A stretch of 64,000 bases of DNA, taken from NCBI GenBank assembly GCA_002364735.1, contig DEZB01000069.1, forward strand, positions 1-64,000. The letters run 5' to 3'. Position numbers and translations under genes: made by a program. Every line of letters starts with the position of its first letter. Within the stretch, counting starts at the first letter, position 1. Source of the stretch: Bacteroidales bacterium UBA3143 (GTDB taxonomy: Bacteria > Bacteroidota > Bacteroidia > Bacteroidales > Dysgonomonadaceae). The notes under the pieces are model-generated. The model was given only the letters and a program-made list of their open reading frames with translations, was not told where the DNA came from and ran no database searches. Shown here one piece after another: positions 37,088-46,274 of this stretch.

Positions 37088-37942
37088 TTATCCATTGAGA
37101 ATGAATCCACCATTTGGATGCAATGTTTGACCAGTAATATAAGATGAGTCATCACTGGCAAGAAACAGAAAGCATGGTGCAACCTCATTGGGTTCTCCAG
37201 CACGACCCATGGGTGTGTCGCTGCCAAATTTTGCCACTTGTTCTTCATTAAAAGTTGATGCTATCAATGGAGTCCAAATAGGTCCAGGTGCAACTGCATT
37301 GACGCGAATGCCTTTGCTTACTAAGCTTTGAGATAAACTTCGTGTAAAAGATAGAATTGCTCCTTTGCTTGCTGCATAATCCATTAAGTGATCACTTCCT
37401 CTATATGCCGTAATGGAAGTTGTATTTACTATCGTTGCGCCTTTTTTTAAATGAGGAACAGTATATTTTGACATCCAAAAGCAAGAATAAAAATTAATTT
37501 TAAGTGTTTTATCAACTTGGTTAGTTGTTATGTTCTCAATAGTATTCTTTTCCCAATGCATACCAGCATTATTTATAAGAATGTCTATTTGATTGAAAGT
37601 TGCTAAGGTTTTATCTATTGCTTCCTTGCAGTTTGTCTCTTTTGAAATATCTGTTTTGATGACTAAGCACTTTTGTCCCTCTTTTTCAATAGCTTTCTTT
37701 GTGTCCTCTGCATCTTTGTCTTCGTTTAAATAAACAAAAGCGATATCTGCTCCTTCTCGTGCAAACAATATAGCAGTCGCTTTTCCAATACCACTATCAG
37801 CACCAGTTATTAATGCTACCTTTCCTTTTAGTTTATCACTCCCCTTACCTTTGGGTTCATGTTTTGGTTCAGGGCGTAAGTTAGATTCTTTACCTGGACG
37901 ACTTTGTTCTTGTTCAGGTCTAATTTTTTCTTTTTCTTCCAT
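37088..37942 (-). CDS. SDR family oxidoreductase (YhdF/glucose dehydrogenase-like)
   Basis: The 284-residue protein has a disordered basic N-terminus (about 1-38) followed by a classical SDR domain. The cofactor motif is TGADSGIGKA, the NNAG motif is INNAGMHW, and the catalytic Ser and Tyr-x-x-x-Lys are in NTTSITAYRG and YAASKG. The C-terminal ITGQTLHPNGG is typical. The long charged N-terminus and the DUF421 neighbour resemble general-stress operons of other bacteria. The substrate is unknown. Confidence 0.88.
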   Translation of the reverse strand: MEEKEKIRPEQEQSRPGKESNLRPEPKHEPKGKGSDKLKGKVALITGADSGIGKATAILFAREGADIAFVYLNEDKDAEDTKKAIEKEGQKCLVIKTDISKETNCKEAIDKTLATFNQIDILINNAGMHWEKNTIENITTNQVDKTLKINFYSCFWMSKYTVPHLKKGATIVNTTSITAYRGSDHLMDYAASKGAILSFTRSLSQSLVSKGIRVNAVAPGPIWTPLIASTFNEEQVAKFGSDTPMGRAGEPNEVAPCFLFLASDDSSYITGQTLHPNGGFILNG

Positions 37943-38104
37943 GACTTTCAGTTTTAAAAATTACATACTAAAATCATTCCTTATAATAAATAACAGATGG
38001 AAGGCAACTTTTGTTAAGAATCAAATTATAATTTCAGGTATTAATTTTAATGGATAACTTTTAGTGATTCTCTATAATACTTTCCTGCATTATATGTGTA
38101 TGTT

Positions 38105-39406
38105 TTACTTCAATGCTCTCGCATATTCTTTCAATACTCTTTCTCTTGCAAATTTATGTTCTACCATAGGTTCTGGATATTTGTTTGCTCCAGACTCGGG
38201 TACCCATTTCTTGATGTATTTTAGGTCTTTGTCAAATTTTTCTGTTTGTGTTGTTGGATTAAACACCCTGAAATAGGGTGCGGCGTCGCAACCACAACCA
38301 GCCACCCATTGCCAATTGCCATTGTTGGCCGACAGGTCATAATCGTTCAGTTTTTCGGCAAAGTAGGCTTCGCCCCATCTCCAGTCTATTAATAGGTGCT
38401 TGCATAAAAAACTGCCTACTATCATTCGCACCCTATTGTGCATAAAACCAGTTTGATTGAGTTCTCTCATTCCTGCATCAACAATCGGGTATCCAGTGTT
38501 ACCTTTACACCATTTCTCGAATTCTGCTTCATTATTACGCCATTCGATAAAATCATATTTTGGCTTGAACGGTTGATGAACTACATGAGGGAAGTGATAG
38601 AGAATTTGCATGAAAAACTCTCTCCATATCAATTCTCCCAACCATGTTTGATTGTGTTGCAATGCAAAAGCTACACATTTGCGTATGCTAATAGTACCAA
38701 ACCGTAAGTCTATACCCAATTGAGTAGTGCCTTGCAATGCGGGATAATCTCTATGCTTATCATATTCATTAATAATTTCTGCATCCAGTTCAGGTTCATT
38801 ATACACTATATCAGTTTTTTCAAACCCAATATCTTTTAAAGAATGAATGTCAGAAGTCTCTTCTTGCAACAGATGCTTAAAGTTTGGGTGGTATGTTTTG
38901 TAGTCGTTTGCACAGAGCTTTTCTTTCCATTTCTTGGAATAAGGAGTATAAACAACATAAGGTGTTTCATCCTTTTTGAGTATGTCTTTTTTATCAAAAA
39001 TCACTTCGTCTTTGAATGCTCTAAAAGGAATGTTCCTTTCTTTATAAAAATTGAATATTTCAGCATCTCTAACTATGGCCTTGGGTTCATAATCCCGATT
39101 ACAATAAACAGCTTGAATGTCATAATCATCTGATAAGGTTTTAAAAACTTCAAGTGGTTTGCCATAATAAGTTTTGAGTGATGAGTTGTATGTTTTCAAT
39201 TGTTTGTCAATAGAGGTTAGCGCTTGGTGGATATAATCTACTCTACGATCGTGTTTGTTTTCCAGTTTATCTAAGATGTCAGTATCAAAAATGAAAATTG
39301 ATAGCACTGGGAAATCTGATTCCAAAGCGTGGTATAAACCTATATTGTCTTCTAAACGCAAATCCCGCCTAAACCAGAACACAGATATTTTATTCTTCAT
39401 TTTCAA
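38105..39406 (-). CDS. phr: Class I cryptochrome/photolyase (deoxyribodipyrimidine photolyase)
   Basis: The 433-residue protein has the N-terminal antenna domain (VFWFRRDLRLEDN) and the C-terminal FAD domain. Conserved blocks include GELIWREFF, TGYPIVDAGMREL, HNRVRMIVGSFL and ANNGNWQWVAGCGCDAAPYFRVFNP (seen in parts). The dimer-contacting Trp of ELIWREFF and the electron-chain Trp365 of NGNWQW are kept, which favours true repair of cyclobutane dimers with blue light. It ends a leftward operon; its start overlaps the lipocalin gene by 17 bases. Confidence 0.92.
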   Translation of the reverse strand: MKMKNKISVFWFRRDLRLEDNIGLYHALESDFPVLSIFIFDTDILDKLENKHDRRVDYIHQALTSIDKQLKTYNSSLKTYYGKPLEVFKTLSDDYDIQAVYCNRDYEPKAIVRDAEIFNFYKERNIPFRAFKDEVIFDKKDILKKDETPYVVYTPYSKKWKEKLCANDYKTYHPNFKHLLQEETSDIHSLKDIGFEKTDIVYNEPELDAEIINEYDKHRDYPALQGTTQLGIDLRFGTISIRKCVAFALQHNQTWLGELIWREFFMQILYHFPHVVHQPFKPKYDFIEWRNNEAEFEKWCKGNTGYPIVDAGMRELNQTGFMHNRVRMIVGSFLCKHLLIDWRWGEAYFAEKLNDYDLSANNGNWQWVAGCGCDAAPYFRVFNPTTQTEKFDKDLKYIKKWVPESGANKYPEPMVEHKFARERVLKEYARALK

Positions 39407-39947
39407 ATGGACTTATTTTGTCGTGTTTTACCCATATCAGTTTTGAGGTGTCATAACCAATGTCCTGTGCAGTTTTTAAATACGCTGATTTTATATTTTC
39501 AGGAATTGACTTCTCTCTTGACAAAACCCATAGATAGTTAAGGTCTTTACCTGCAACTAAAGCATATTTATAATTATCGTCTAATGCAATTACATTGTAA
39601 CCAGAATAAAAAGGGCCAAAGAAACTTACTTTTAAAGCGGCAGTGTTCTTATCGCCTCTAAACTTTGCTACACCTTCTGCTGAAACCCATTTTTCTTTTT
39701 TGAAATTGTAGCCACTATTAATCACATTTACATTCATCTTATCGTTTAAGCTGTATTGTGCCATAACATTGTCTAAGTCTTTCTCAAAACGAAAATCAAA
39801 TCGGGCTATTTCATACCAATCGCCTAAATATTTATTGATATCAAAATTCTGCACTGGACTGGCATTTTTAGGTATTGAGGCACAAGAAGAAAGGAGGGCT
39901 AAAACTCCAAGAGAGATGATTGATCCAAAAACGACTATTTTCTTCAT
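39390..39947 (-). CDS. blc: Outer-membrane lipocalin (Blc-like lipoprotein)
   Basis: The 185-residue protein has a lipoprotein signal with Cys22 (LALLSSC). It carries the lipocalin motif KYLGDWYEIARFDFRFEKDL (seen in parts) and a later YLWVLSREKSI stretch with the Arg typical of Blc. Such lipoproteins bind lysophospholipids or other hydrophobic molecules and respond to envelope stress. It lies between an SRPBCC gene (4-bp overlap) and a photolyase gene (17-bp overlap). Confidence 0.92.
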   Translation of the reverse strand: MKKIVVFGSIISLGVLALLSSCASIPKNASPVQNFDINKYLGDWYEIARFDFRFEKDLDNVMAQYSLNDKMNVNVINSGYNFKKEKWVSAEGVAKFRGDKNTAALKVSFFGPFYSGYNVIALDDNYKYALVAGKDLNYLWVLSREKSIPENIKSAYLKTAQDIGYDTSKLIWVKHDKISPFENEE

Positions 39948-40417
39948 TTTGATTGGCTTTTCTGATTAAACTTATCTTCTAAAACTTTATATCGATAACT
40001 GAAAATGGATTCTATTTTTTTCTTTACTAATAATTTATGGGCTATGGTTCCTAAAAAGCCAAAGGGCAATTCATAAGTAACGGTATCTTTTATTAAAACA
40101 CCTCTTTCATTGCTTTCAAATTGATGAAAATGATTCCAGTATTTATAAGGTCCTTTCTCTTGGATGTCGGTAAAGCTTTTTTGAAAAACTACTTGTGTTA
40201 TTTTGGTTCTCCACTTCATGGGTATTCTATAGAGAGGAGATACTGTGTAGTTTATTTCCATACCTTCATAAATTGGTTCATTTTCTAAATCAGATTTTAC
40301 CACAAACGCCATATCCTTGGGCGTAATTTTAGAGAGATTGAATGGTGATGAAAAAAACTCCCACGCAGTTTGTAAATCGCAATTTAATTGTTGTTCGGTG
40401 TAGAGTTGATGTCTCAT
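39944..40417 (-). CDS. SRPBCC (START-like) family protein
   Basis: The 157-residue protein has the SRPBCC layout: an N-terminal strand followed by TAWEFFSSPFNLSKITP, then a central sheet, and the DTVTYELPFGFLGTIAHKLLV pattern before the long C-terminal helix. These proteins bind hydrophobic ligands and were once called cell-division inhibitors. It is the first gene of the SRPBCC-lipocalin-photolyase operon, with a 4-base overlap. Co-occurrence with photolyase suggests a light- or carotenoid-linked stress role, which is inference. Confidence 0.8.
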   Translation of the reverse strand: MRHQLYTEQQLNCDLQTAWEFFSSPFNLSKITPKDMAFVVKSDLENEPIYEGMEINYTVSPLYRIPMKWRTKITQVVFQKSFTDIQEKGPYKYWNHFHQFESNERGVLIKDTVTYELPFGFLGTIAHKLLVKKKIESIFSYRYKVLEDKFNQKSQSK

Positions 40418-40544
40418 AATTTCTAATTTGAAAAGTTTAATATCTCGATTATTACAACAAATGAAGTAATATTTTGTTGTTTGTTTAAAGAAAAGATTTA
40501 AAGCTGAAACAAATCTCCGGAATGTTATATATATGGAAATGAAC

Positions 40545-40557
40545 GGGGGGGGGGGGG
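40545..40557. repeat. Homopolymeric G13 tract
   Basis: Thirteen consecutive Gs occur in an otherwise very AT-rich non-coding region. The tract lies 127 bases upstream of the SRPBCC start codon. It may vary in length between cells or be a sequencing artefact. Confidence 0.85.
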
Positions 40558-40819
40558 AGTTATGGAGTTTTAGGTAGGAGAGGGAGTTAAGATATACAGA
40601 ACCAAATATTCTATTTCAATCACTTTAACATAATTCAACTCAATTTTAATTCTAATCCGAAATACACACATACCGAATACTAAAAAATTTGTATCATGTG
40701 TTCTAAATGTTACTTTGCTCCAAACAGTATTGATTTCTACTTTCTTCAATCTAATTTGATCCAAACCAAATAGATTTAAGCTCAATTTAATTAAAGAAAC
40801 TGCTAATTACTCCTATTTA

Positions 40820-41330
40820 CACTTTATTGAACTTAAGAAAGTGTTTTTCAATAGTAACTTGCACTTTTGTTGTTGTAAGAAGTCTGAAAACAGAATGAAT
40901 TACACTTTCTTAAAAGTAAGAAACCACAATTCAAGACAATTTCCACTTTTGTTTAAACAATCAGGCTTGAACCAAGGTGATTTGCTTCTGATTCAAAGCA
41001 AGTGTCCATTTTTCGGAGTGGTTTGGATCAGATGAAGATTCAGAAACCGATTTTCACCCCTAATCTGCACTTTATTGAATTACAAAAAGTACTTTTCACT
41101 CTTAATTTGCACTTTTGTAAGTGTGAGAGACTCAAAACAGAATGATTTACACTTTCTTAGAAATAATAAACTGGAATTCAGGACGATTTCCACTTTCTTT
41201 TATTTATTTTGGTTTGAAACGGATCGATTTCCATTTATTGAAAGTAAAAAACCATTATTTTAGGTGAATTCTACTTTCTACAGATGAAGAAACCACTTTT
41301 CACTACTGATTTGCACTTTATTGAATTGTT
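40820..41330. repeat. Degenerate 247-bp tandem repeat (two units plus the start of a third)
   Basis: The anchor CACTTTATTGAA recurs at 40820, 41068 and 41314, giving periods of 248 and 246 bases. Other landmarks are in register, for example AAACAGAATGA (about 40888 and 41134) and TTTCCACTTT (about 40937 and 41187). The units have diverged by substitutions and small indels. Short open frames in the same place of each unit are not convincing genes. Confidence 0.75.
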
Positions 41331-41453
41331 TTTACCTTAAACTTACCCGATTTGCAATATTTGAACTTAATTTATTAAAGGGTAGATCAGAATAATCGAT
41401 TTAATCTACGGTTTAGACATATCAAAGATATGTTTTTCCAATAACTAAAAAAA

Positions 41454-41487
41454 GATGGTCTTCTTTTCGTAAGAAAAAAAGACCATC
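41454..41487 (-). terminator. Terminator of the nitronate monooxygenase gene
   Basis: GATGGTCTT (41454-41462) pairs with AAGACCATC (41479-41487), extended by A/T pairs. The leftward strand then has a T-run (opposite the As at 41447-41453). It lies 38 bases beyond the stop codon. Confidence 0.8.
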
Positions 41488-41525
41488 AATATATATTAAT
41501 TAGGAATGTAAAAAGTTTGACAATA

Positions 41526-42641
41526 TTACAAAGCTTGTACTTTCACATTCACAGATTTAAGCTTTGATAAAGCAATATTTCTTGCTTCCGTATATTCTTC
41601 CATAATGTCATTGATTGTTTCCTTAACCGACATTATCTTTTCAGCCAAATATGCTTTACTACCAGCAAAAGAAAAGCCTTCATCCATATTACCTTGTGCT
41701 GCATTAAATAGTGCTGAAGCAATACAGAATGGAGCTTTTTTGTAATCGCAAGTTTTCAAACATTTCCAAGGACAATTAATGGGCATTGTTTTACCTGCTT
41801 GTATTTTTCTTACGAAAGGACTGCTAATAACTCTTCCTGGTAAACCCACAGGGCTATCAATTAGAGTTATATCTTGCGGTGTTGCTTGTAGATAATTTTG
41901 TTTAAACTCATCTGAAACGTCGCATTCATGAGTAGTAACAAATCGAGTACCCATTTTCACTGCGCTTGCACCTGCTTCCATAATTTCGTACATATCTGTG
42001 CCAGTATATATGCCGCCAGCAGCTATAACTGGAATTTCGATATTGAACCGTTCTTCAAATGGTTTTAGTGCGACAACAGTTTCTTCAATTAGTTGAGAGA
42101 GTGGCTTTTGTTCTTTCAAAAGTTCATCTTTCTTAAATCCAATGTGTCCACCACACATGGGACCTTCAACAACCACGCCGTCTGGGACGCGATTATACTT
42201 TTCCGCCCAATAATTAAATATCAGTCTGGCAGCACGTGCCGAAGAAACTTTGGGTATAAACTTTGTGTTGCATCCTTCAGGTATTTCAGGCTTTTTTAAA
42301 AATAGTCCTGCTCCAATAAAAACTACATCTACATTTTCATCTAATGCAATTTTTAGCAGATCGTCAAAATCACTTATAGCCATCATGATATTAACTCCAA
42401 TAATGCCATCTGACTTTTCACGCGCTTTTCTAATTTCTTTTGTCAGTGCTATTTTATTAGACTCACGGAATTTTCTTCGGTAGTTGGGCTCCAACATTCC
42501 TATACCCACGGCAGATATCACGCCAATACCTCCTTCATTGGCTACAGCGGAAGCCAATCCAGAAAGCGAGACACATATACCCATGCCTCCTTGTATTATG
42601 GGGAGTTTTGGAATTAACCCTCCTATATTTAAACTTTTCAT
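41526..42641 (-). CDS. Nitronate monooxygenase / 2-nitropropane dioxygenase family
   Basis: The 371-residue protein is a flavin-dependent TIM-barrel enzyme. It shows PIIQGGMGICVSLSGLASAVANEGGIG near the start (seen in parts), EGPMCGGHIG with the usual active-site His, and AAGGIYTGTDMYEIMEAGASAVKMGTRF in the phosphate-binding region. A Cys-rich segment, NCPWKCLKTCDYKKAPFC, near residue 290-310 occurs in many homologues of this subgroup. It may detoxify nitronates or act as an enoyl reductase-like flavoprotein. It is divergent from a YgbA-like gene thought to respond to nitric oxide. Confidence 0.85.
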   Translation of the reverse strand: MKSLNIGGLIPKLPIIQGGMGICVSLSGLASAVANEGGIGVISAVGIGMLEPNYRRKFRESNKIALTKEIRKAREKSDGIIGVNIMMAISDFDDLLKIALDENVDVVFIGAGLFLKKPEIPEGCNTKFIPKVSSARAARLIFNYWAEKYNRVPDGVVVEGPMCGGHIGFKKDELLKEQKPLSQLIEETVVALKPFEERFNIEIPVIAAGGIYTGTDMYEIMEAGASAVKMGTRFVTTHECDVSDEFKQNYLQATPQDITLIDSPVGLPGRVISSPFVRKIQAGKTMPINCPWKCLKTCDYKKAPFCIASALFNAAQGNMDEGFSFAGSKAYLAEKIMSVKETINDIMEEYTEARNIALSKLKSVNVKVQAL

Positions 42642-42807
42642 TTTGATTTGTTTTTTTGAGTTGTTGTTATTTAAAGTTCCGGATATGGGATCTTTTAAAG
42701 TTACCCTTGACGTATATTGGCTATAACAACCTCATTTATGATAAGGAGGAATATAATACGCTGCGCAGCTTGATCTTTACACTTACGGTTTGCTTTCAAT
42801 TTCATAA

Positions 42808-42838
42808 CAAAGGTAACATAGTATTTGTTTTAAACTCA
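42808..42838 (-). promoter_or_regulatory. Bacteroidota promoter for the nitronate monooxygenase gene
   Basis: Leftward, TACCTTTG (42815-42808) is the -7 box. A TTG -33 box (42838-42836) is 20 bases away. This is near-consensus and predicts a leader of about 160 bases. Confidence 0.65.
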
Positions 42839-43005
42839 ACTATTTAATATAAAAAAACAGTCAAACTGAGAATAATCTGTTAAGTAATTGAAAACATTCT
42901 GTTTATGTTTTGACAATTCGTTTTTAATATCTTACGACACCATTCTTTTTTTGTTTAAAACCAGAAATTTACTACTTTTACCCCTTCTTGAAAGGTAGAT
43001 ACATA

Positions 43006-43320
43006 ATGAATGACGGAGAAAAAAAAGTTGTAAACAAAATGATTACGTTGTATTGTAATTTAAATCACAATTCAAAAGATGATTTATGTCCCAATTGTTT
43101 TGAATTGAAAGAGTATGCATTCATGCGTTTGGAAAGATGTCCGTTTGGAGAAAACAAGCCAACGTGCGGTAGTTGTTCTATTCACTGTTATAAACCTGAA
43201 AAGAAATTGCAAATTAAAAAAGTGATGCGATTTGCTGGACCTCGTATGTTGTTGTTTAGCCCTATACATACGGTTCGTCATTTCTACAAAGAATTTAAGC
43301 GTAGCCGAATTATTGGTTAA
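43006..43320 (+). CDS. ygbA: Nitrous oxide-stimulated promoter family protein (YgbA-like)
   Basis: The 104-residue protein matches the YgbA family (PF11756). It has seven cysteines, Cys17, Cys28, Cys31, Cys45, Cys54, Cys57 and Cys61, in the pattern CPNC...ERCPFGENKPTCGSCSIHC, followed by MRFAGPRMLLFSPIH. The E. coli homologue is induced by nitric oxide and aids growth under nitrosative stress. I start at the ATG at 43006; an upstream in-frame TTG is less likely. It is followed after 54 bases by a regulator with a RIC-like domain. Confidence 0.9.
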   Translation: MNDGEKKVVNKMITLYCNLNHNSKDDLCPNCFELKEYAFMRLERCPFGENKPTCGSCSIHCYKPEKKLQIKKVMRFAGPRMLLFSPIHTVRHFYKEFKRSRIIG

Positions 43321-43374
43321 CGGTCACTTTTCGTCTATTTATTTTATAGCTATGAATATAGATTATTACAAAGC

Positions 43375-44259
43375 ATGTCATATATAACTAAAGAGACAAA
43401 ATTAGCTCAAGTTTTAGCTCAACATCATATACTCATTCCTATAGTAAATCGGTTTGGTATACGTTTGGGAGTAGGGGATAAGACCATTGTAAGTATTTGC
43501 GATGAGCATGATATAAATATAGACTTCATCTTAACTATCATGAATGTTTACTTGGACGAAAGTTATATTTTTGATAGTAACCTGACCCAACTTGAGCTTG
43601 AACCAATTGCAACTTACTTTAATGAAACAATTCAAAACTATCTTCAATCTTTAGTGCCAAACATTGAGAAGCATCTACATGCATTTATAGCGCTTAGCGA
43701 TCCAAACAACAAAGAACTTCGTGTGTTACAAAAAGTCTTTTTTCAATTTAAGGAAGAACTTACGCAGCATTTGGAAAAAGGATTGAAACATACTGGAGCT
43801 TATCCACACGAATTGTTGCGCGATATAAAAAGCATACTTATCAAACATGTATCAGGCAATTTCAATCAAAACTTATGCTACGCCGTAATCTTTTCTGTTG
43901 GTAGTTTAGAAAGTGATTTAATAATACACAATAGATTGCGAAACAGTATTCTAAAACCAAAACTTGACCAACTAAATAGTTCTGATATTGGTACATTACA
44001 ACATTCCATTTCGAATGAAAATAATAACAGTGGCCTCAAAAAGAATTTGTTGACACGACGAGAAACAGAAATCTTAAAACTAATTGTACGTGGCAATATA
44101 AACAAACAAATAGCAGAGATGCTAAACATTAGCTTGAATACTGTTTTAACACACCGTAAAAATATACTTTCAAAGACAGGCATCAAAACTACTTCGGGTC
44201 TCACACTTTATAGCATTTCAAATGGGCTGCTCACGCCTGACGAACTTAAAATTAATTAG
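43375..44259 (+). CDS. LuxR-type regulator with degenerate RIC (ScdA/YtfE)-like N-terminus
   Basis: The 294-residue protein has a C-terminal LuxR helix-turn-helix (about 224-285: LTRRETEILKLI...QIAEMLNISLNTVLTHRKNIL). Residues 5-45 resemble the DUF542 domain of iron-sulfur repair proteins (LAQHHILIPIVNRFGIRLGVGDKTI). Residues 78-165 have the helical spacing of a hemerythrin-like RIC domain. In this middle part most of the expected iron-binding His and Glu positions are replaced; His132 in TQHLEKG remains. It probably senses nitrosative or redox stress without a full di-iron site, which is inference. It lies 4 bases before an MFS gene. Confidence 0.75.
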   Translation: MSYITKETKLAQVLAQHHILIPIVNRFGIRLGVGDKTIVSICDEHDINIDFILTIMNVYLDESYIFDSNLTQLELEPIATYFNETIQNYLQSLVPNIEKHLHAFIALSDPNNKELRVLQKVFFQFKEELTQHLEKGLKHTGAYPHELLRDIKSILIKHVSGNFNQNLCYAVIFSVGSLESDLIIHNRLRNSILKPKLDQLNSSDIGTLQHSISNENNNSGLKKNLLTRRETEILKLIVRGNINKQIAEMLNISLNTVLTHRKNILSKTGIKTTSGLTLYSISNGLLTPDELKIN

Positions 44260-44262
44260 ACA

Positions 44263-45429
44263 ATGAAGAGCAGAACCATTGCGTTTATTTCTGTTTTTGC
44301 AGGAATTCTATTGTTTGGAGTTTCAATGGTGATGATCGGGTCCGTGTTGCCACTTTTAAAATTACGATTGGGTTTATCAGATATAGTTGCTGGTGGATTA
44401 TTCTCAATTCTGCCATTTGGGTTGCTCATTGGATCTATTGCTTTTGGACCTATCAGCGATAAATATGGTTATCGATGGGTATTATCAACCGCTTGTTTGT
44501 TCTTAGCAATTGGTTTCTTGGGAATTGGTCACACATTCTCTATCTGGATGCTACGCGTAAGTATTCTATTTTTTGGAATTGGCGGAGGTGTAATTAATGG
44601 TGCTACAAGTGCTTTAATTTCAGATTTAAGTAGCGATGAGAAAAAGATAGCTAACCTAAATCTCTTAGGTATATTTTTTGGTTTGGGCGCATTCTGCATG
44701 CCACTAATTTTAAGCATATTAAATGATGAATTGTACATAATTGCTATTGATATTGCTGCATTGGTCAGTGTTTTAATTGCATTTTTATTTCTCACTATAT
44801 CTTACCCGATAACTGTGAAAAAAGAGAAGATATCTTTCAAATTAATCCCTTTGTTTTTCAAAAACAAAGTCTTTTTGATTATTTGTTTCTTTCTTTTTTT
44901 TCAATCTGCGTTTGAGGCAATAATCAATAATTGGTCGGTGTCTTACTTCACACAACACTTGCAAATCGATCAACAGGATGCTCTTATCGCTCTTTCCTTT
45001 TCTGTTTTAGGTATGACGCTAATGCGCATTTTAACGGGAGGTATTTTCAGGAATATCAAATCTAAGCACTTGCTACATATTTCATTTTCACTTTTAGTGG
45101 TAGGTGTCCTTTGTTTGTTTATTCAATCAGGGTTGTCTTTCTATATAAACTCATTTGGTCTATTTTTAATTGGTGCGGGACTTTCACCAGGGTTTCCTGT
45201 TATGCTTGGTCTTACTGGAAACATGTACAAAGAGATATCGGGTACCGCATTTAGTTTTGTCATGCTCATTGCTTTAACGGGTAACATTGTTATAAATTTT
45301 ATAACAGGTATTTTAATAGACCAATACGGTATTGGTGTTTTCGTATATGTTATTCTTACACAAATAATAGCGATGATTGCCTTGTATCTATTTATTCGAA
45401 ATAAGAATAAATCAGTATTAAACATTTGA
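44263..45429 (+). CDS. MFS transporter
   Basis: The 388-residue protein has 12 membrane helices and the MFS loop 2-3 motif GPISDKYGYRWVL. The compact size and sequence style resemble sugar or organic-acid MFS permeases such as the fucose-permease-like group. The substrate is not identifiable. The gene begins 4 bases after the LuxR regulator and is followed 57 bases later by a creatininase-family gene, so the three may be transcribed together. Confidence 0.82.
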   Translation: MKSRTIAFISVFAGILLFGVSMVMIGSVLPLLKLRLGLSDIVAGGLFSILPFGLLIGSIAFGPISDKYGYRWVLSTACLFLAIGFLGIGHTFSIWMLRVSILFFGIGGGVINGATSALISDLSSDEKKIANLNLLGIFFGLGAFCMPLILSILNDELYIIAIDIAALVSVLIAFLFLTISYPITVKKEKISFKLIPLFFKNKVFLIICFFLFFQSAFEAIINNWSVSYFTQHLQIDQQDALIALSFSVLGMTLMRILTGGIFRNIKSKHLLHISFSLLVVGVLCLFIQSGLSFYINSFGLFLIGAGLSPGFPVMLGLTGNMYKEISGTAFSFVMLIALTGNIVINFITGILIDQYGIGVFVYVILTQIIAMIALYLFIRNKNKSVLNI

Positions 45430-45485
45430 TATAAATATATGAGAGATGTCTTATTGGGCAACTTTCTACAAAAAACTTTATTGCT

Positions 45486-46232
45486 ATGATAGATTTAACC
45501 AAAATGTCGTGGGGGGATATTAAAGATAAAAACTTTGATGTAGTTGTTTTACCATGGGGAGCTATTGAACCTCACAATTATCACATGCCCTATTTAACTG
45601 ATGCGTATCTTTCGCACGAAATATCCAAAGCAAGTGCCACTATAGCTTGGGAGAAAGCTAATATACTTTGTATGGTGATGCCTCCCATTTATCTTGGTTC
45701 GCAAAATCCAGGACAATGGAACATGCCATTCTGCATTCACACCAATTATGAAACTCAAAAAGCCATTCTTACAGATATTGTGTCTTCGCTCAATGCACAA
45801 GGTTTCAGAAAACTGCTCATTGTGAATGGACACGGAGGAAACACTTTTAAATCAATGATTCGCGACTTAGCCATGAAGTTTCCTGATTTCTTTGTGCTTG
45901 TTTCCAATTGGTTTGATATTGTTCCCAGAGAAGGCTATTTTGATGAAGCTATAGATGAGCATGGTGGCGAGCAAGAAACATCTGTTTTGATGCACTTTAT
46001 GCCCGAGTTGGTAAAGCTTGAAAAAGCGGGGAAAGGAACATTACACCCATGGAGCATGCAGTCCATGAACGACAAAACTGCTTGGGCACCACGCAACTGG
46101 GAACAACATACTGATGATACAGGTATTGGAAATCCTGAAAAGTCAACCGCAGAAAAAGGCAAGAGATATGCTGAAGAGGTAACCAAAAGAATTGCGGATT
46201 TGTTGATTGATATGGCTGATACTCCTATATAA
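45486..46232 (+). CDS. Creatininase/creatinine amidohydrolase family hydrolase
   Basis: The 248-residue protein has the creatininase-family metal site. Glu28, His30 and His33 lie in GAIEPHNYHMP, Asp39 in YLTD, VNGHGGN is central, and the HGGEQETS stretch follows. The family includes creatininase, FAPy deformylase and mycofactocin peptidase MftE, which all cut amide bonds with two metals. The neighbour MFS gene may import its substrate. It is the last chromosomal gene before the integron-like array. Confidence 0.88.
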   Translation: MIDLTKMSWGDIKDKNFDVVVLPWGAIEPHNYHMPYLTDAYLSHEISKASATIAWEKANILCMVMPPIYLGSQNPGQWNMPFCIHTNYETQKAILTDIVSSLNAQGFRKLLIVNGHGGNTFKSMIRDLAMKFPDFFVLVSNWFDIVPREGYFDEAIDEHGGEQETSVLMHFMPELVKLEKAGKGTLHPWSMQSMNDKTAWAPRNWEQHTDDTGIGNPEKSTAEKGKRYAEEVTKRIADLLIDMADTPI

Positions 46233-46274
46233 AACTCTCATAATGAGTTGTCAGAATCTTCAAGGAGTATGTGA

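Noticed and set aside
40841..41263. Two short rightward open frames in the tandem repeat
   Set aside because: They occupy equivalent places in the two repeat units and are Phe/Asn/Lys-rich; they look like products of the repeat and not genes.
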